A stretch of DNA of 64,000 nt from Dryas octopetala (GCA_963921425.1 OY992838.1:11036001-11100000), one strand, 5' to 3'. Counted from the first letter of the stretch, positions 23,731 through 35,627 are shown. Numbers and translations are program-made. Notes: a model not told the origin generated them from the letters alone.

Positions 23731-26700
23731 CTTCCAAGAGACAACGGAAAGACTGGGCACCGGTCACCTTTGAGCCTAACGAGGCGAATGAGATCATCTT
23801 CCCCCACTATGATCCAGTCGTCATAGTGGCTGAGGTGGCCGGGACTACCATCGCGCGCTCCTTCGTCGATGGAGGGAGCTCGGTCAACATTCTCTACCAC
23901 TCTGCGTTCGCGCAGATGGGCATCGGCGATGATAAGCTGGAGACCAACACTCCCGCCTTAGTCGGGTTCGGGGGAGAAGTGGTTCAGCCCCTCGGACACA
24001 TTTACCTTCCCCTTTCGCTCGGGAAGGGACCGATCAAGAAGACCTGTATGACGTACTTCATCGTCGTCAAGCGGCCATCTGTCTACAACATTATCCTGGG
24101 CAGACCAGCTCTGGTCGACCTTGACTGCATCGTCCACTACGCCAATCTCCTCATCAAATGCCCGGTGGGCGACGACTGCATTGTCATCCAGGGGGACCAG
24201 TGCTCGGCTCGGTCTTGCTACGCCGCTTCGATCAGGTAGAAGGGTCAACTGCCGAACTCGCAGGAACTCGACTCCATCGCCGATTCGGGCAGGTGGCCGA
24301 GGGCGGAAACATTCGATTTCAATTCCGAGCCGAACCCAGAATCTCGGCTCTTTCCCGCCGAGGCCTGGGAGGAAGTGCCGATCTCGGACGATACCCCGGA
24401 TCGGCTCGTCCGAGTGGGGACTCAGATCAGCCCCGAGCAACGTTCTGCCATAATTGACTTCCTCCGTGCCAATGCGAAAGTGTTCGCCTGGTCTTACGAT
24501 GACATGCCGGGCATATCGTCCGACGTGATCACCCACAGGCTGAACACCGACCCGGGATGCAAACCGGTCCGTCAGAAGAGGAGGTCGTGCGATCCGGTCC
24601 GATACGCCGCCATGGCTGAAGAGGTAACCAAGTTGCAAAACAACGGGTTCATCCGGGAGGTCAATTATCCCGACTGGCTTGCCAACGTGGTCATGGTGAA
24701 AAAGAACAACGGGAAGTGGAGGATGTGCGTGGACTTCACCGACCTGAACAAAGCCTGTCCCAAGGACAGCTTTCCCTTGCCCAGAATAGATCAGCTCGTC
24801 GATGCAACAGCATGACATCAGCTCCTCAGCTTCATGGACGCCTATTCTGGGTATAACCAGATCCTCATGCACAAGTCCGACCAGGAGGGCACATCTTTCA
24901 TAACGGATCGCGGCATGTACTGCTACAAGGTCATGCCCTTCGGCCTCAAAAACGCCGGAGCCACCTACCAAAGGCTGGTCAACCACATGTTCAGATCTTC
25001 CATCGGCAAATCCGTAGAGGTTTACGTGGATGACATGCTGGTCAAAAGCATCAAAGCGGACGATCACGTCAAGGACCTCTCAGACATGTTCGGAGTCCTA
25101 AAAGAGTATCAGATGCGGCTGAACCCAGCCAAATGTGTCTTTGGAGTTCGGTCAGGCAAGTTCCTTGGCTATCTGGTCAACCAACGGGGGATCGAGGCCA
25201 ATCCGGAGAAGATCCAGGCTTTGATCAACATGAAGTCCCCGAGGACACGCAAGGAAATCCAGAGTCTGACTGGAAGAGTCGCCGCCCTGAACCGGTTCAT
25301 CTCGAAGTCCACCGACCGGTGTCTTCCTTTTTTCAAGGCTCTAAGGGGAGCAGGGAAGGGCATAGAATGGACCCCCCAATGCGAGCAGGCCTTTCAAGGT
25401 CTGAAAAGGCACATGGGGGAACCTCCCGTCTTATCCAAACCAGAGGAAGGTGAAGAACTTTTTCTCTACCTCTCTGTTTCAGACTCGGCTCTCAGCTCAG
25501 TTCTAGTAAGAGAGATCGGCGGTGCACAACACCCCGTCTTCTATACGAGCCGAGCCATCGCCGATGCCGAGACCAGATATCCAAAATTCGAGAAGATGGC
25601 TCTCGCCCTGGTCAGCTCGGCTCGGAAATTGAGACCCTACTTCCAGGCTCATTCGATCGTCGTCTTGACGAATCAGCCACTCAGACAAATCCTGGCAAAA
25701 CCCGAGACTTCGGGTCGGCTCATCAAGTGGTCAATCGAGCTCGGCGAGTTTGACATCATCTACCGTCCCAGGACGGCCATCAAAGGTCAGGCCATGTCGG
25801 ACTTCATCTGCGAGTCGACCACCTCAGCGAAAAACCCACCGCGCGCCGACGTTACACCAACCGCGTCTGATCCGAACACAAATGGTGATCACGGCCAGGA
25901 TGATCTTCTCACCTGGACCCTCTACGTGGACGGATCTTCCAACGCCATGGGAAGCGGAGCTGGGCTTGTTCTGATCTCCCCAGAACAAGTTGTGATGGAG
26001 TATGCTCTTCGCTTCAGATTTCAAGCATCAAACAATGAAACAGAGTATGAGGCACTCATCGCCGGACTCAGATTGGCAAGGGAGCTCGACGCGACCAAAC
26101 TGAACATCTTCAGCGACTCCCAACTCATTGTCAACCAGATTTTGGGAGATTACGAGACTCGAGAGCCTAGCATGACTGCCTATCTCGAGAAGACCCGTTT
26201 GCTGCTCGGGAACTTCCGCGAATACAAAATATCCCAAATCCCGAGGGCAGAAAACTGCAGAGCCGACGCCTTGGCGCGCCTGGCTTCGGCCACAGACACC
26301 AGATCCGCTAGGCACGTTCCAGTTGAAATTCTGGACAGACCTAGCACCGCCGAAAACGAGGCCGCCGTTATGCAGACCGAGGCCGAGCCGAACTGGATGA
26401 CGCCGATCATCAGCTACTTGGTCTCCGGGATCCTCCCCCCGGAGAGGGACAAGGCACGTCTCGTCAAGACCAGATCGGCTCGGTTCAGCATGATCGATGA
26501 TCAGCTCTACAAGAGGAGTTTCTCCCTGCCCTACTTACGGTGTGTCACTCCCCAAGAAGGTCAGGATGTGCTGAGAGAAATTCACGAGGGGATACGCGGA
26601 AACCACTCCGGAGGAAGGGCCCTCGCCTACAAGACGATCAGACAGGGTTACTTCTGGCCGACGCTGAACAAGGACGCAGATCACCTCTCCCGCTCTTGTG

Positions 26701-27620
26701 TCAAATGCCAGCAGTTCGCCGCAGTCCCCCATCAACCTCCCTAGTTGCTGACCTCCATATCCAGTCCCTGGCCGTTCGCGCAGTGGGGACTCGATTTGAT
26801 CGGCCCAATGCCGAAGGTGAAAGGGCAAGTCAACATGGCCGTAGTAGCAGTCGACTACTTCACCAAGTGGGCCGAAGCCGAGCCCCTAGCCACTACGACG
26901 GCCGAGCGGATGGAGACCTTCGTCTGGAAGAACATCATATGCCGGTTCGGCATGCCGCACACCATCATCGCGGACAACGGCAAGCAGTTCGACTGCAACA
27001 AATTCAGGAGTTTTTGTTCACGTCTGAACATCAACTTACGCTTCACCGCTCCTTATCATCCGCAGTCGAACGGATAGGTCGAGGCCATCAACAAGATCAT
27101 CAAGAAGACCCTCAAGACTAAGCTTGATAATGCTAAGGGGAATTGGCCTGAACTCTTGCCAGAGGTGCTTTGGTCTTACCGAACTTCCTATCGCAACTCT
27201 ACGAAGGAAACACCTTACGCATTGGCATTCGGGACTGACGCTGTCGTCCCGGTCGAAATGGGGACTCCCTCATTCCGAACCGGTACGTACAATCCCGAGA
27301 CCAATGACACCAGACTTCGGCTCGGCCTGGACATGATCGAGGAGAGGCCGACCGACGCCAATCTCTGCCGAGCCGCTTACCAACAGAGGGTAGCCAAATA
27401 CTACAATCAAAGGGTCAGGCTCAGAAGCTTCAGATTGGGCAGTCTCGTCATGAAGAAGAATCCCCTTGCTGTCAAGGAGAGCTCATTCGATCCGAACTGG
27501 ACCGGACCATACAGAATTACAGGCATAGTCAAGCCTGGAACTTACAACTTGGCCACTCTGGCTGGGAAGCCTCTCAAGCATAGCTGGAACGCTGAACACT
27601 TGAAGACTTATTACCAGTAA
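23731..27620 (+). pseudogene. pol of the Tat element: protease, RT, two RNases H, integrase; four stops
   Basis: All segments lie in a single frame interrupted by stops at 24237 (TAG), 24813 (TGA), 26742 (TAG) and 27075 (TAG). The order is: aspartic protease with VDGGSSVNIL (about 23865-23895); reverse transcriptase with the YVDD box near 25022-25035; a gypsy-type RNase H (about 25450-25790); a second, plant-like RNase H beginning LYVDGSSN (about 25918-26300) with an NETEYEAL segment; the integrase zinc site (H, H, C, C at about 26580-26720); and the integrase core with LDLIGPMP and IADNGKQF. The last stop falls two codons before the glutamate expected to complete the catalytic triad. A C-terminal tail ends at 27620. 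The second RNase H is the main reason for the Tat assignment. Confidence 0.88.
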
Positions 27621-27800
27621 AAATGTAGTTAGGATCGGGGACTGTCCGACCTAACACCCATTCCAATCAATGAAGAGATGAACACATTTTGACTCATTTT
27701 CTTCTTATTTTTCGAAGCAAACACTAGGGACTCTACTCCTATACACTTTCAACAAAGAGGAAAGATCTAAGTGTTTCCTTCGAAAAATTAGTAAACCCAT
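27621..27800 (+). other. Spacer after pol
   Basis: This short AT-richer spacer between the pol stop and the 71-bp repeat array contains no reading frame of note. Confidence 0.5.
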
Positions 27801-28155
27801 GTGCCGAGCCGAAGTGCCACTTCCGGCCCGACGCTCGGCATATTACAGACTCATCAGGTCTATAAACTCATGTGTCGAGCTGGCGCGCCACTTCCGGCCC
27901 GACGCTCGGCATATTACAGACTCATCAGGTCTATAAACTCATGTGTCGAGCTGGCGCGCCACTTCCGGCCCGACGCTCGGCATATTACAGACTCATCAGG
28001 TCTATAAACTCATGTGTCGAGCTGGCGCGCCATTTCCGGTCCGACGCTCGGCATATTACAGACTCATCAGGTCTATAAACTCCTGTGCCGAGCTGGCGCG
28101 CCATTTTCGGCCCGATGCTCGACATAGTACAGACTTATCAGGTTTATAAAAATCC
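27801..28155 (+). repeat. 71-bp tandem repeat array, about five units
   Basis: Units start at 27801, 27872, 27943, 28014 and 28085. Each carries GTG(C/T)CGAGC, GCGCGCCACTTCCGGCC, GACGCTCGGCATATTACAGA and CTCATCAGGTCTATAAACTC. The array is cleanest in the centre and decays on the right into a sixth partial unit. Tandem arrays in the 3' untranslated region are known in Tat-lineage elements. The repeat of 68-codon frames across the array has no meaning as protein. Confidence 0.85.
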
Positions 28156-28706
28156 CTGTCCGAGCCGAAGCGACTTTCTACAGTCCTAACGCTCAACATG
28201 ATATTTCTAAAAGAAAAATATACACTCCAACCAAAACTTTCATCGTGCATGCCGAGCCGATCTGAAAGTAGGTTTGAATATTTTTCTCAAAAAACAAAAT
28301 TCCTAAATATCTCAATGGGTATGCCGAGCCCATCCGGGATCACTAGGGTTTTTGAATTCCTGCTTATCTTCATTATGCTTATCAAGCTGATCCGAAGACA
28401 AGTTTCTAATATATCATTACCATTCATTTTCATTGCGATCGGCATGCCGAGCCGATCTCGAAATGTCTTGGTTTTCATTATGTCTCTTACTTTTATCATT
28501 TTCTTATTCATTTGTTACTGGGTTATATCTTTAGCTTAATTTCCGAGCTGAACTGACAGTAACTTGACAAAAATACTGAATAAAGAACATACTGATAAAA
28601 TTAAACAAAAGATAAAACCAAATACAAATTGTTCCAAAATTAGTCAAACCCGAGCCACACCTCGGCTCGGGGAGAAAAAGTAAAAACATAAAAACAAAAT
28701 CAACAA
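28156..28706. other. AT-rich spacer with weak long-period repeats
   Basis: Three segments start (C/T)ATGCCGAGCC(G/C)ATC (about 28249, 28321 and 28445), spaced irregularly, which suggests an older degraded repeat. No gene is seen. The region ends at the stop codon of the antisense reading frame. Confidence 0.5.
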
Positions 28707-31063
28707 TCATGCAGATCGTTCGGCAGGGCCCTCCAGGATCGGCTCAGTAGACTCCTCGGGCGTCTCCTCGCCGAGCTGCACCACCTCAACCCCGCCGATC
28801 TGCATCTCAGCATTGGGATCGGATTCGGGAACTGGGGGGATCGAGGTCGGCTCGCAGTCAGGCGGCGGAGGATCCTCCGGAGTCGGCTCGGCTTCGGTGG
28901 GGACTTGGCGATCGGGAGGAGGAAGTTCATCATGCTGACTTCCCTGGGTACCCTCCTCGTCATCGGACTCGCCGAGGAATGAGACATCCCAGTCCGGCCT
29001 CTTCGACCGGATCGCCTCCAAAAGCTCCTGATACCCTTCAAAGTGGGCATCAGCCAGCGCCTGGACGCTCGGAAGCCCAGCCCGGCGCCGAGACTCAGCG
29101 GCCCTTCGCTCGGCCTCCTCGACGTCCTGCTGGAGTTGGTCGGCAAGTTGCCCCAGGTCAGCCGCTTTCTGCTCCGTAGACACAAGCTCCTTCCCGAGCC
29201 GAGCGACCTCTACCTCCTTCTCGGCCAGCTTGGATCGCAGACCCGCCGACCGATCGCGCTCGGCCTTGACCACCCGCTCGGCCTCGGCCAGCTTCTCCTT
29301 GAGCTCCAGGATTCGCTCCCGAAACCTCCCCATTTTCGCCTCGGCCTCGACGGCGGCGTGGGCGGCTTCGAATTGCCTCATGGCGAGCTGTAAGAACAAC
29401 AAGAAAGAACTTATCATTAATCCGAACCGAGCGGATGAACGTAGTCCGAAGTGAAGAGGACTTACCAACATGGCTTGCCGGGATGTGCTCAGAGCTTTAT
29501 GGCTGAAGCTCGGCTCCTCCTGACCGGCCCAGAGCCCCTCCTGCACCTTCGATGTCATCACGCGCTTGAGGCCCGAGACGAACGGCTCGAGGGAAGGGTC
29601 TACTTCCACCGTCTTCAGGGGTGCCGAGCCAGACGCTTCGGCACAAGGACCACTAGGCTCGGCCCGAGCTCTCTTCTCCACCCGGGCCTCGGTCTGGGGA
29701 GCTTTCCTTTTTTCGCCTTGCCGAGCCGGCCTCGGCACAGAAGGTCCAGGCTGAGCTGCCGCTGCGACAGGAGCCTGGACCGGCTCGGCAGGAGCCCGCC
29801 CCGCGGCCCTCCTCTGGACGCTCCGAGCGGCCTTCCTCCTAAGACGAGCCTCCAGCTCGGTGGGCGCCATTCCCCTCTCGGCTCGTGGATTCCACCTGGG
29901 CACAAACCAGGAGATCCCGCTTGATCTGATCTGAGTTTCCCCGAGCAGAAACTTAGTTGACAAGTATTCTGCTGGTGAGTCCCTGATCGCGGCGATCTGG
30001 TCCTTGAGCTCGCCCCTCAGCTTGTATTTGCCCCAACTGACTGCAAAGGCGAAACCAAAAAGAGTTGGACAAAAAAAAAAACGATTATTATAAAACATGT
30101 ACAAATTGTCCTCGGATCGGCCCCAAACTTCCAATGCCCACCTGGAATCCTAAAGGCTCTGGGGACCCGAGCCGAGGTAGTGTTGTTCGGATCGGCGAAC
30201 TCCCAATCCCCAGAGACAAAGAAGTATCTTCTCTTCCATGTCTTCTGGGAGGAGGGATTGCCCGAGAACAATGGCCCCGAGTAGGCCTGCAGGTTGTAGA
30301 AGCCGAGTTCGGTCTGCTTCGACCTTAGCGCATAATTGCAAAACAGGACATCCTTGTCTGGCACACACTTGTGCACTTTGTGCCACAAGATATGCATAGA
30401 CAGGATTATCCTGTATACATTTGGGTTCAGTTGGTGTGGCGCCGCGCCGATCGTCGCGAGCCAATCCTGCAGAAAGGGATGCAGGGGAAGCCGAACCCCG
30501 TCCTCAAACATCTCGGGGTACATTGTCACCCATCCTTTTGGGGGCCGGCTCGGCTTCTCTCCCCCGAGTGGCAACCTCGTCAGCACGGATTCAGGTACTG
30601 AGTACCTATCCCTCAAATCCCCGAGATGGTACTCGGTCATCTCGTTGGGGATCTGATCGGCCTTCCACGCCAACTCTTCGTAGAAATCTGGGTCGATCGG
30701 ACTCCCCGTCACCTGCTGAGCCGAGGTCGACGCGTCGTGACCTCTATCCCTTTCATCGGAGCCCGAAGTGAGTCTACTCGGGACGGTGGCGATCGGCTCG
30801 ACGTCGAGAGGTTCCTCATCACCACCTTCGGCCATCCCTTGTTCCCGGTCGGAACTCAACACCTCGGGGTTCTCCTGGTCCCCTCGAGCTCGGCGTTCCT
30901 CGCCTGGGTTGCGACCCAACGCCGAGCCAGCCTCGTCCAATTCCTCGGACAACCCGTCCCAACTCGCCTCACCCGCAGGTGGGCTTCGGCTCAGCTCGGC
31001 CTCACTATCTCCTTCAAAGGCTCCCCCCGAGCCGAGCCGGCCACTCGAATCAGTCTCAGACAT
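28707..31063 (-). CDS. Antisense, two-intron reading frame inside the Tat element (725 aa)
   Basis: On the strand opposite to gag-pol, three segments join in frame: 30142-31063, 29466-30040 and 28707-29387 (922+575+681 nt = 726 codons with stop). The introns are 101 bp (donor GTGGGC, acceptor TTTGCAG) and 78 bp (donor GTAAGT, acceptor TTCTTACAG). The ATG is at 31063. The protein has an acidic, Ser-rich N-terminus; a conserved block (about 175-345, with MFEDGVRLPLHPF then LNPNVYRIILSMHILW) like the plant 'putative gypsy type transposon' family (Pfam Transposase_28 by recollection); a basic KRK...EKRARAE patch (about 416-434) that may be a nuclear signal; a long coiled coil (about 500-604); and an acidic Pro-rich tail. 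It has no stop or frameshift, unlike gag-pol. The function is unknown. The 78-bp intron leaves the frame open if unspliced, so its removal needs RNA evidence. Confidence 0.65.
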
Positions 31064-31385
31064 TATAAACACCTTCTCACCTTTCTCTCTCTTGCTTTTT
31101 GAATCAAAAAGCGGTTTCTCTCAAGAACTCTCAAGAACACACCCAAAACCCGAAAATGCAGAAAACTCAAAAAGGAGGAGAATCACTTACTGGTTTTCCT
31201 CCGCCCAAAGTTTCCGCCCCCAACACCCTCGGAACCACCTCGCCTATCGCCGTGTTTGGTCGGACTTGGGATCGGACCACCACTCAACCAACAGGGAGAG
31301 AGAGAGAATCGCGGTGGGAGAGAGAGTTTCGCAGGGAGAGAGAGACTGAACTTCTGAGAATGTGAGAGGGAAGAGAGAGAAACAG

Positions 31386-31396
31386 TTATATATATC
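31386..31396 (-). promoter_or_regulatory. Possible TATA box for the antisense frame
   Basis: On the minus strand the sequence reads GATATATATAA about 320 bp before the ATG at 31063. It is followed by a pyrimidine-rich leader with CTCTCTC runs (about 31265-31375) typical of plant 5' UTRs. If used, it would give the antisense frame its own promoter between the coding region and the 3' LTR. Confidence 0.4.
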
Positions 31397-31686
31397 CCCA
31401 TGCAAAACAATCTCAGCCATCCAAAAGTGGCGCTTCAAATCCAAGATCTTGACACCTGTCAAGCATTCAAAATACCCATAAATGAGGTGACCCTTACGTT
31501 CCCCCATGCAGAAATCAAACGTCCCTTCACCTGCCCCCGAGATATTTTGGCCAAACACAAGTCATCACTTGTTCGGATCTTCAGGAACATGGTCCTGTTG
31601 AGTTCGGCTCGGATTAAACAAAAATGCCATTCTTGAGAAGGTCATCACACTTCAGCTTCCAACCCACCACTGTCCGCTCGGATCGG

Positions 31687-31701
31687 AAGCTGGGGGACTC
31701 C
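31687..31701 (+). other. Polypurine tract of the Tat element
   Basis: AAGCTGGGGGACTCC lies directly before the TG of the 3' LTR. It is purine-rich and in the expected place for plus-strand priming. Confidence 0.6.
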
Positions 31702-32719
31702 TGTTTGTGGGTAAACCCACACCGATCCAACAGCCAATCCTGGCTGGACACGTGGCTGGTCAGACTTTGACCTCCACGTCATCACTGCTCAGCACTTCCT
31801 CCGCCAGCTCAGACCGGGTCTCTATGCCGAGCCTTCCATGTTCGGTCCGAGCCGAACCGATGGACTTCCAGGGGATCGAATGTCAATCTTTCCACGGTCT
31901 TCTCAGCTCGGCTCGGCTCGGTACTAAAGAAATCTCCTCCGAGTTCTGGTGTCGGCCAGTTGGGGCTCGGAGGGACCCCTATCTTTTGGATCGGCTCGGT
32001 CTGAAATCCCATGCCCGATCCGATCACACATAGACTTCATGCATACGCATAAGGACGTGTATTCGGCTCGGCTCGGCTCTCCGCCGCCATTCCCGGGAAG
32101 ATCATGTTGGGATGAACTGCCACACTTGAATGCACCTGACACAAATCCTCTGACGGATGGAATATCCAGCCTGCATTCATGACCATTGGGGTAGTTTGCC
32201 TGGACCTTCCAACCTTGCATTTAATGGAGCATTCAATGCAGCATTGAATGCTGAGGAGGTGAGTAGCTATGCATGCAACTAGCTCTGACCAGGTGCGTGG
32301 GTCTCTGGCAACCATTCATTCACATGCAGGTAACTTACTCATTAAGTCTTCCTTTGCCTATATATATACCAACTCATGTGTGTAAAACATCTATCAACCT
32401 ACCCACAAACACTTACACAAAAATTCCCACTGACCAAAGAGCTTACCCAACTTGCTGAGAATAACCCAGAACATTTGCCTTGTTCTTCCTATTCTCCCAA
32501 GTTCATCCTCTGTTCTTCCTCATCCACCATCAAACACCATCACTGATTTCATCATCGGAGCGTGTTTGGCTGGTACCACACCGGTCCATCTCCTTTGATC
32601 TTGTTTCTTTTGCAGGAAGATCTCAATCAACATCCACTTCATCATCCAGCAAAGCATCTGATCAGCCAGATCAGCATTTCTAAGTTGTTGCATCTACCTC
32701 ACGAGAATTTGCATCAACA
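31702..32719 (+). repeat. 3' LTR of the Tat element
   Basis: This LTR has the same length as the 5' LTR, at a constant offset of 11,107, with no gaps. Eight substitutions were found by direct reading, at 5' LTR positions near 20752, 20832, 20843, 21011, 21132, 21157, 21325 and 21500. Confidence 0.93.
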
Positions 32720-33972
32720 ATTACACAATTAGTATCGAAACAAACAAAAATAACATAACCAGAGACTTCAAATCCATAATATTCTAATATAATTTAATTG
32801 ATGAATAGTATTAATTGATTGTCATAATATACATGCATGGCCGATTTTGTGATATTCGGGGCACAAAATGAAAATAAAATTGGGACCCCATATCACAAGT
32901 GCAAATGTGCAATCATAAAGAAAAATGAATTTGTTAGAATATTTCTAACTTTTTCTTTTACATATATGCACATTGAGCTAAACTCAGGCCCTTAAAATTG
33001 GAGCAATGCTATTTAGCCCCAATTATTTATTAATAGCCACAACATTTTAATGAAAATATAATTTCATATTCTATCCTAATATTAATTGACTAATAAGAAC
33101 ATACTAATTAATAAATATATAAAAAAAACCTCATTTCAGCCAAACCTATCACTCTATCCCCACCACTACCAGCTCATCCCCCCACTACATCCCCTTAGCC
33201 CGCTGACAGCCCTTCCATCCCGTCACCTCATTGCCGATGGAGAAGTCTGGCTGCCCTCCACCTCTTTCTCTCTTTCCCACCCCACCCCACCCCACCCCAC
33301 TATCTTCTTTTTTGAAACCATTTATTTTATTGACCATTTAATCTCAGCTCAATTACAATTTACTTCTACAAATTATAGGAATATTTAATTTCAAGATCCT
33401 TTCCAATCTACAAAATATTGCAAGCGGGTCCGCCATCTTTCAGAACTTATGCAACGATAGTGATTTCGTACAGTTTTCCGTTAAATACTAGCACAGACGC
33501 AATGACGTGTACAGTTTAATGACGTGGAGTATCACATAAACATAAAATAATAATAAATTTCTAAAAAATATTTTTATTATTAAAAACTAAAAATAAAATA
33601 TAAAACAAAAAAATCTCTACCTCTCATCCTCTTCGGTGCATTTCCACTAGAAAATAACAAAAGATTTTTTTTTCCCTTCTTCTTCACCCACACAACCATT
33701 CTTCTTCTAGCATCCCCTCCTCCCTCAACCAAACTCAGCCGCCAACCCAAGCCACCCACCCCCGGCAGCAGTCGCCAACACCCCTCCTCTTCCCCCTTCT
33801 GATCTGGAGGCCGGCAAGTTAGAAATCAACTCACTTTTACCAAAGGACTAAAAAGCGTAAATCACAACTGTAGCCACGACAATACCTGGACAGAGGAAAA
33901 TCAACCAAATTCAACCCACAAACACAAACTAATCGAAAAGGGGCACAAACTAATCCAAATTCAACAAATTCA
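32720..33972. other. Intergenic, no gene recognised
   Basis: This stretch starts with the ATTAC duplication. It is AT-rich, with a CCCCAC run near 33280-33300 and polypyrimidine stretches. The frame at 33086-33388 shows no domain. I see no clear transposon ends. Confidence 0.45.
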
Positions 33973-34385
33973 ACCCATAGGCATACAATGTTGATAGTAT
34001 AATGTCCTTAATTCTAATAGTCATTCATCACCTCACGATGTACATGTTGGGCAAAAACTATTCTAATAGCAAATGTATGTATTACACTCTAGCAAGAGAT
34101 GTAAAAGATGCAAAATCCTATGGTATGATCGATATATATATATATGAAAGTAAGTTTCAATCTTAGGATAAGAAAGTTTATCTGTCAATATATTTATTTA
34201 TCATACATATAGATCATACCCTAGGCTTTTGCATCTTTTACATCTCTTGCAAGAGTGTACTAGGTACATTTTCCACTGAAAAGTTTTTGCCCAACATGTG
34301 CGTTGTGAGGTGATGAATGACTTTTAGAGGGACAATTTACTAACTCTATTCTCTGTCGTATGCCTATGGGCCTATGGGTTGTAGA
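33973..34385. mobile_element. Foldback MITE, about 410 bp
   Basis: The outer arms contain CAACCCATAGGCATAC on the left and the inverse near 34358-34382. The inner arms pair through GTCATTCATCACCTCAC, ATGTTGGGCAAAAACT, CAAGAGATGTAAAAGATGCA and TATGATC, around a TA-rich centre (34133-34145). No clean target duplication was found, so the superfamily is left open. Confidence 0.65.
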
Positions 34386-35627
34386 CTTGTAGGGGCTTGA
34401 GCCTACTTTTTTTAGCCATTTCTCATTCTGCCTTCATTCTGCCCTTGTTCTATACGAACTACATACTATAAACTGTGTCAGTTTGGGTTGCTACTTGCTA
34501 GACATGGAATTGGAAAGGAGGTGAGAGTAAATGTTGTAAGCTTGGGGCATGCATGCCATTTTGGGGAATCTTTGATTGTGGACAAGGACAAATTAAGGAC
34601 AAGTGATAGTGATACATTGCGTGTGCAACAAATTATAAAATGATAGTGTTGTGTGTGATGGATGGGTGACGTGACATACAATGGTGGAGGTGGTTGTTGA
34701 CAAACACTTTATTAATGAGGCTAAGGAGGATGAATAAATGTAATGTACCATTCATGCCTACTGTATGTTTCTATTGACTTGCCATCCCACAGCGAGAAGT
34801 GTAAGAATATTTTTAACTTTGTCATGTGTAGTGCAGCATCAAATAAAGACTGGATTGCCTGTATTTTAGTATTAATCGATCCGTTAATATTGGTAATGGA
34901 TATATCTATAAGAGCCATGCCACACATGCCAATGCATGTAATGGTATAGCCTATGGGAATGGAGTCCATGAACAGGACCCAAGGTCCAAGATGGCTGGGC
35001 CACAGGCCCAATATGATTTTGATTATTAGTTTTTTTTTCCATAATTAAAATCAACAATCCACCAAGTCTTTGGAGTTAGCTTTAGTGATGAAAAAGGATG
35101 AGATAATGTGTTAGAATTATGTTAAATCCATAATTCAATTTCTTCTTTTGCAACCATAAAAAATTAGTAAGCAAATGAGTATTAGGAAAACTCCATTGTG
35201 GCCTTCCCCAATTATAGGGTTTTCTTGTTTGGATGGTTGACGACAATCATGGTGGAACTATTCATTCTTGGGGTTTCTCATTGGTCCTACCAAACATAAG
35301 ATGTTGTGGGGAGTATGAAACTAACATGAACAAAAAACTAATATGTGACAATAATTATGACATTATGCTGGTTCAATCATTTATACATAGTGAAATGGTT
35401 AGAAATTTAATGCATTTGTTTTTTCCTTAAAGAGTTTGTCCTTAATTCATTAAAAAGGTTGGTATATAGGGAGCAAATAAGAGATCTAGATAGAGCTATC
35501 CTATTATATTTCACAATAATATTATGTTTTCTTTGAAAAAATTTCGACAAAAATCAACAATTAAATTGTTATGAAGTTGAGCAAAAGCCCATTAACGTTT
35601 TCATTATATACTTCAAATATAAAAATT
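34386..35627. other. Intergenic, no gene recognised
   Basis: I see no coding region with support. Frames up to 96 codons (34721-35011, minus) have no recognisable domain, and base composition is even and AT-rich. Confidence 0.45.

Larger units (their letters stand above)
20595..32719 (+). mobile_element. Tat-lineage Ty3/gypsy LTR retrotransposon, 12,125 bp
   Basis: This is a complete insertion: 1018-bp LTRs at each end, a 5-bp duplication ATTAC on both sides (20590-20594 and 32720-32724), a primer-binding site beginning TGGCGCC, a purine-rich tract before the 3' LTR, and gag then protease, reverse transcriptase, two RNase H domains and integrase in order. The doubled RNase H and the long 3' region with an extra reading frame are marks of the Tat (Ogre/Retand/TatV-like) lineage. 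The LTRs differ at 8 of 1018 positions, all substitutions, which indicates a young insertion. The polyprotein is broken in at least five places (see gag and pol), so this copy cannot move without help. A spliced antisense frame fills much of the 3' region. Confidence 0.93.

Noticed and set aside
24121..24453. Alternative frames across pol, including a 369-codon minus-strand frame at 23958-25067
   Set aside because: These are shadow frames of protease/RT, where GC-rich codons keep other frames open. Known motifs lie only in the plus-strand pol frame.
27801..28149. Series of overlapping 68-codon frames and a direct-repeat array that might suggest a CRISPR
   Set aside because: It is a 71-bp tandem repeat with no unique spacers, inside a plant retrotransposon.
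29451..29924. Plus-strand frame of 157 codons in the 3' region of the Tat element
   Set aside because: It is a shadow of the antisense gene, whose frame, splice sites and coiled coil are better supported.
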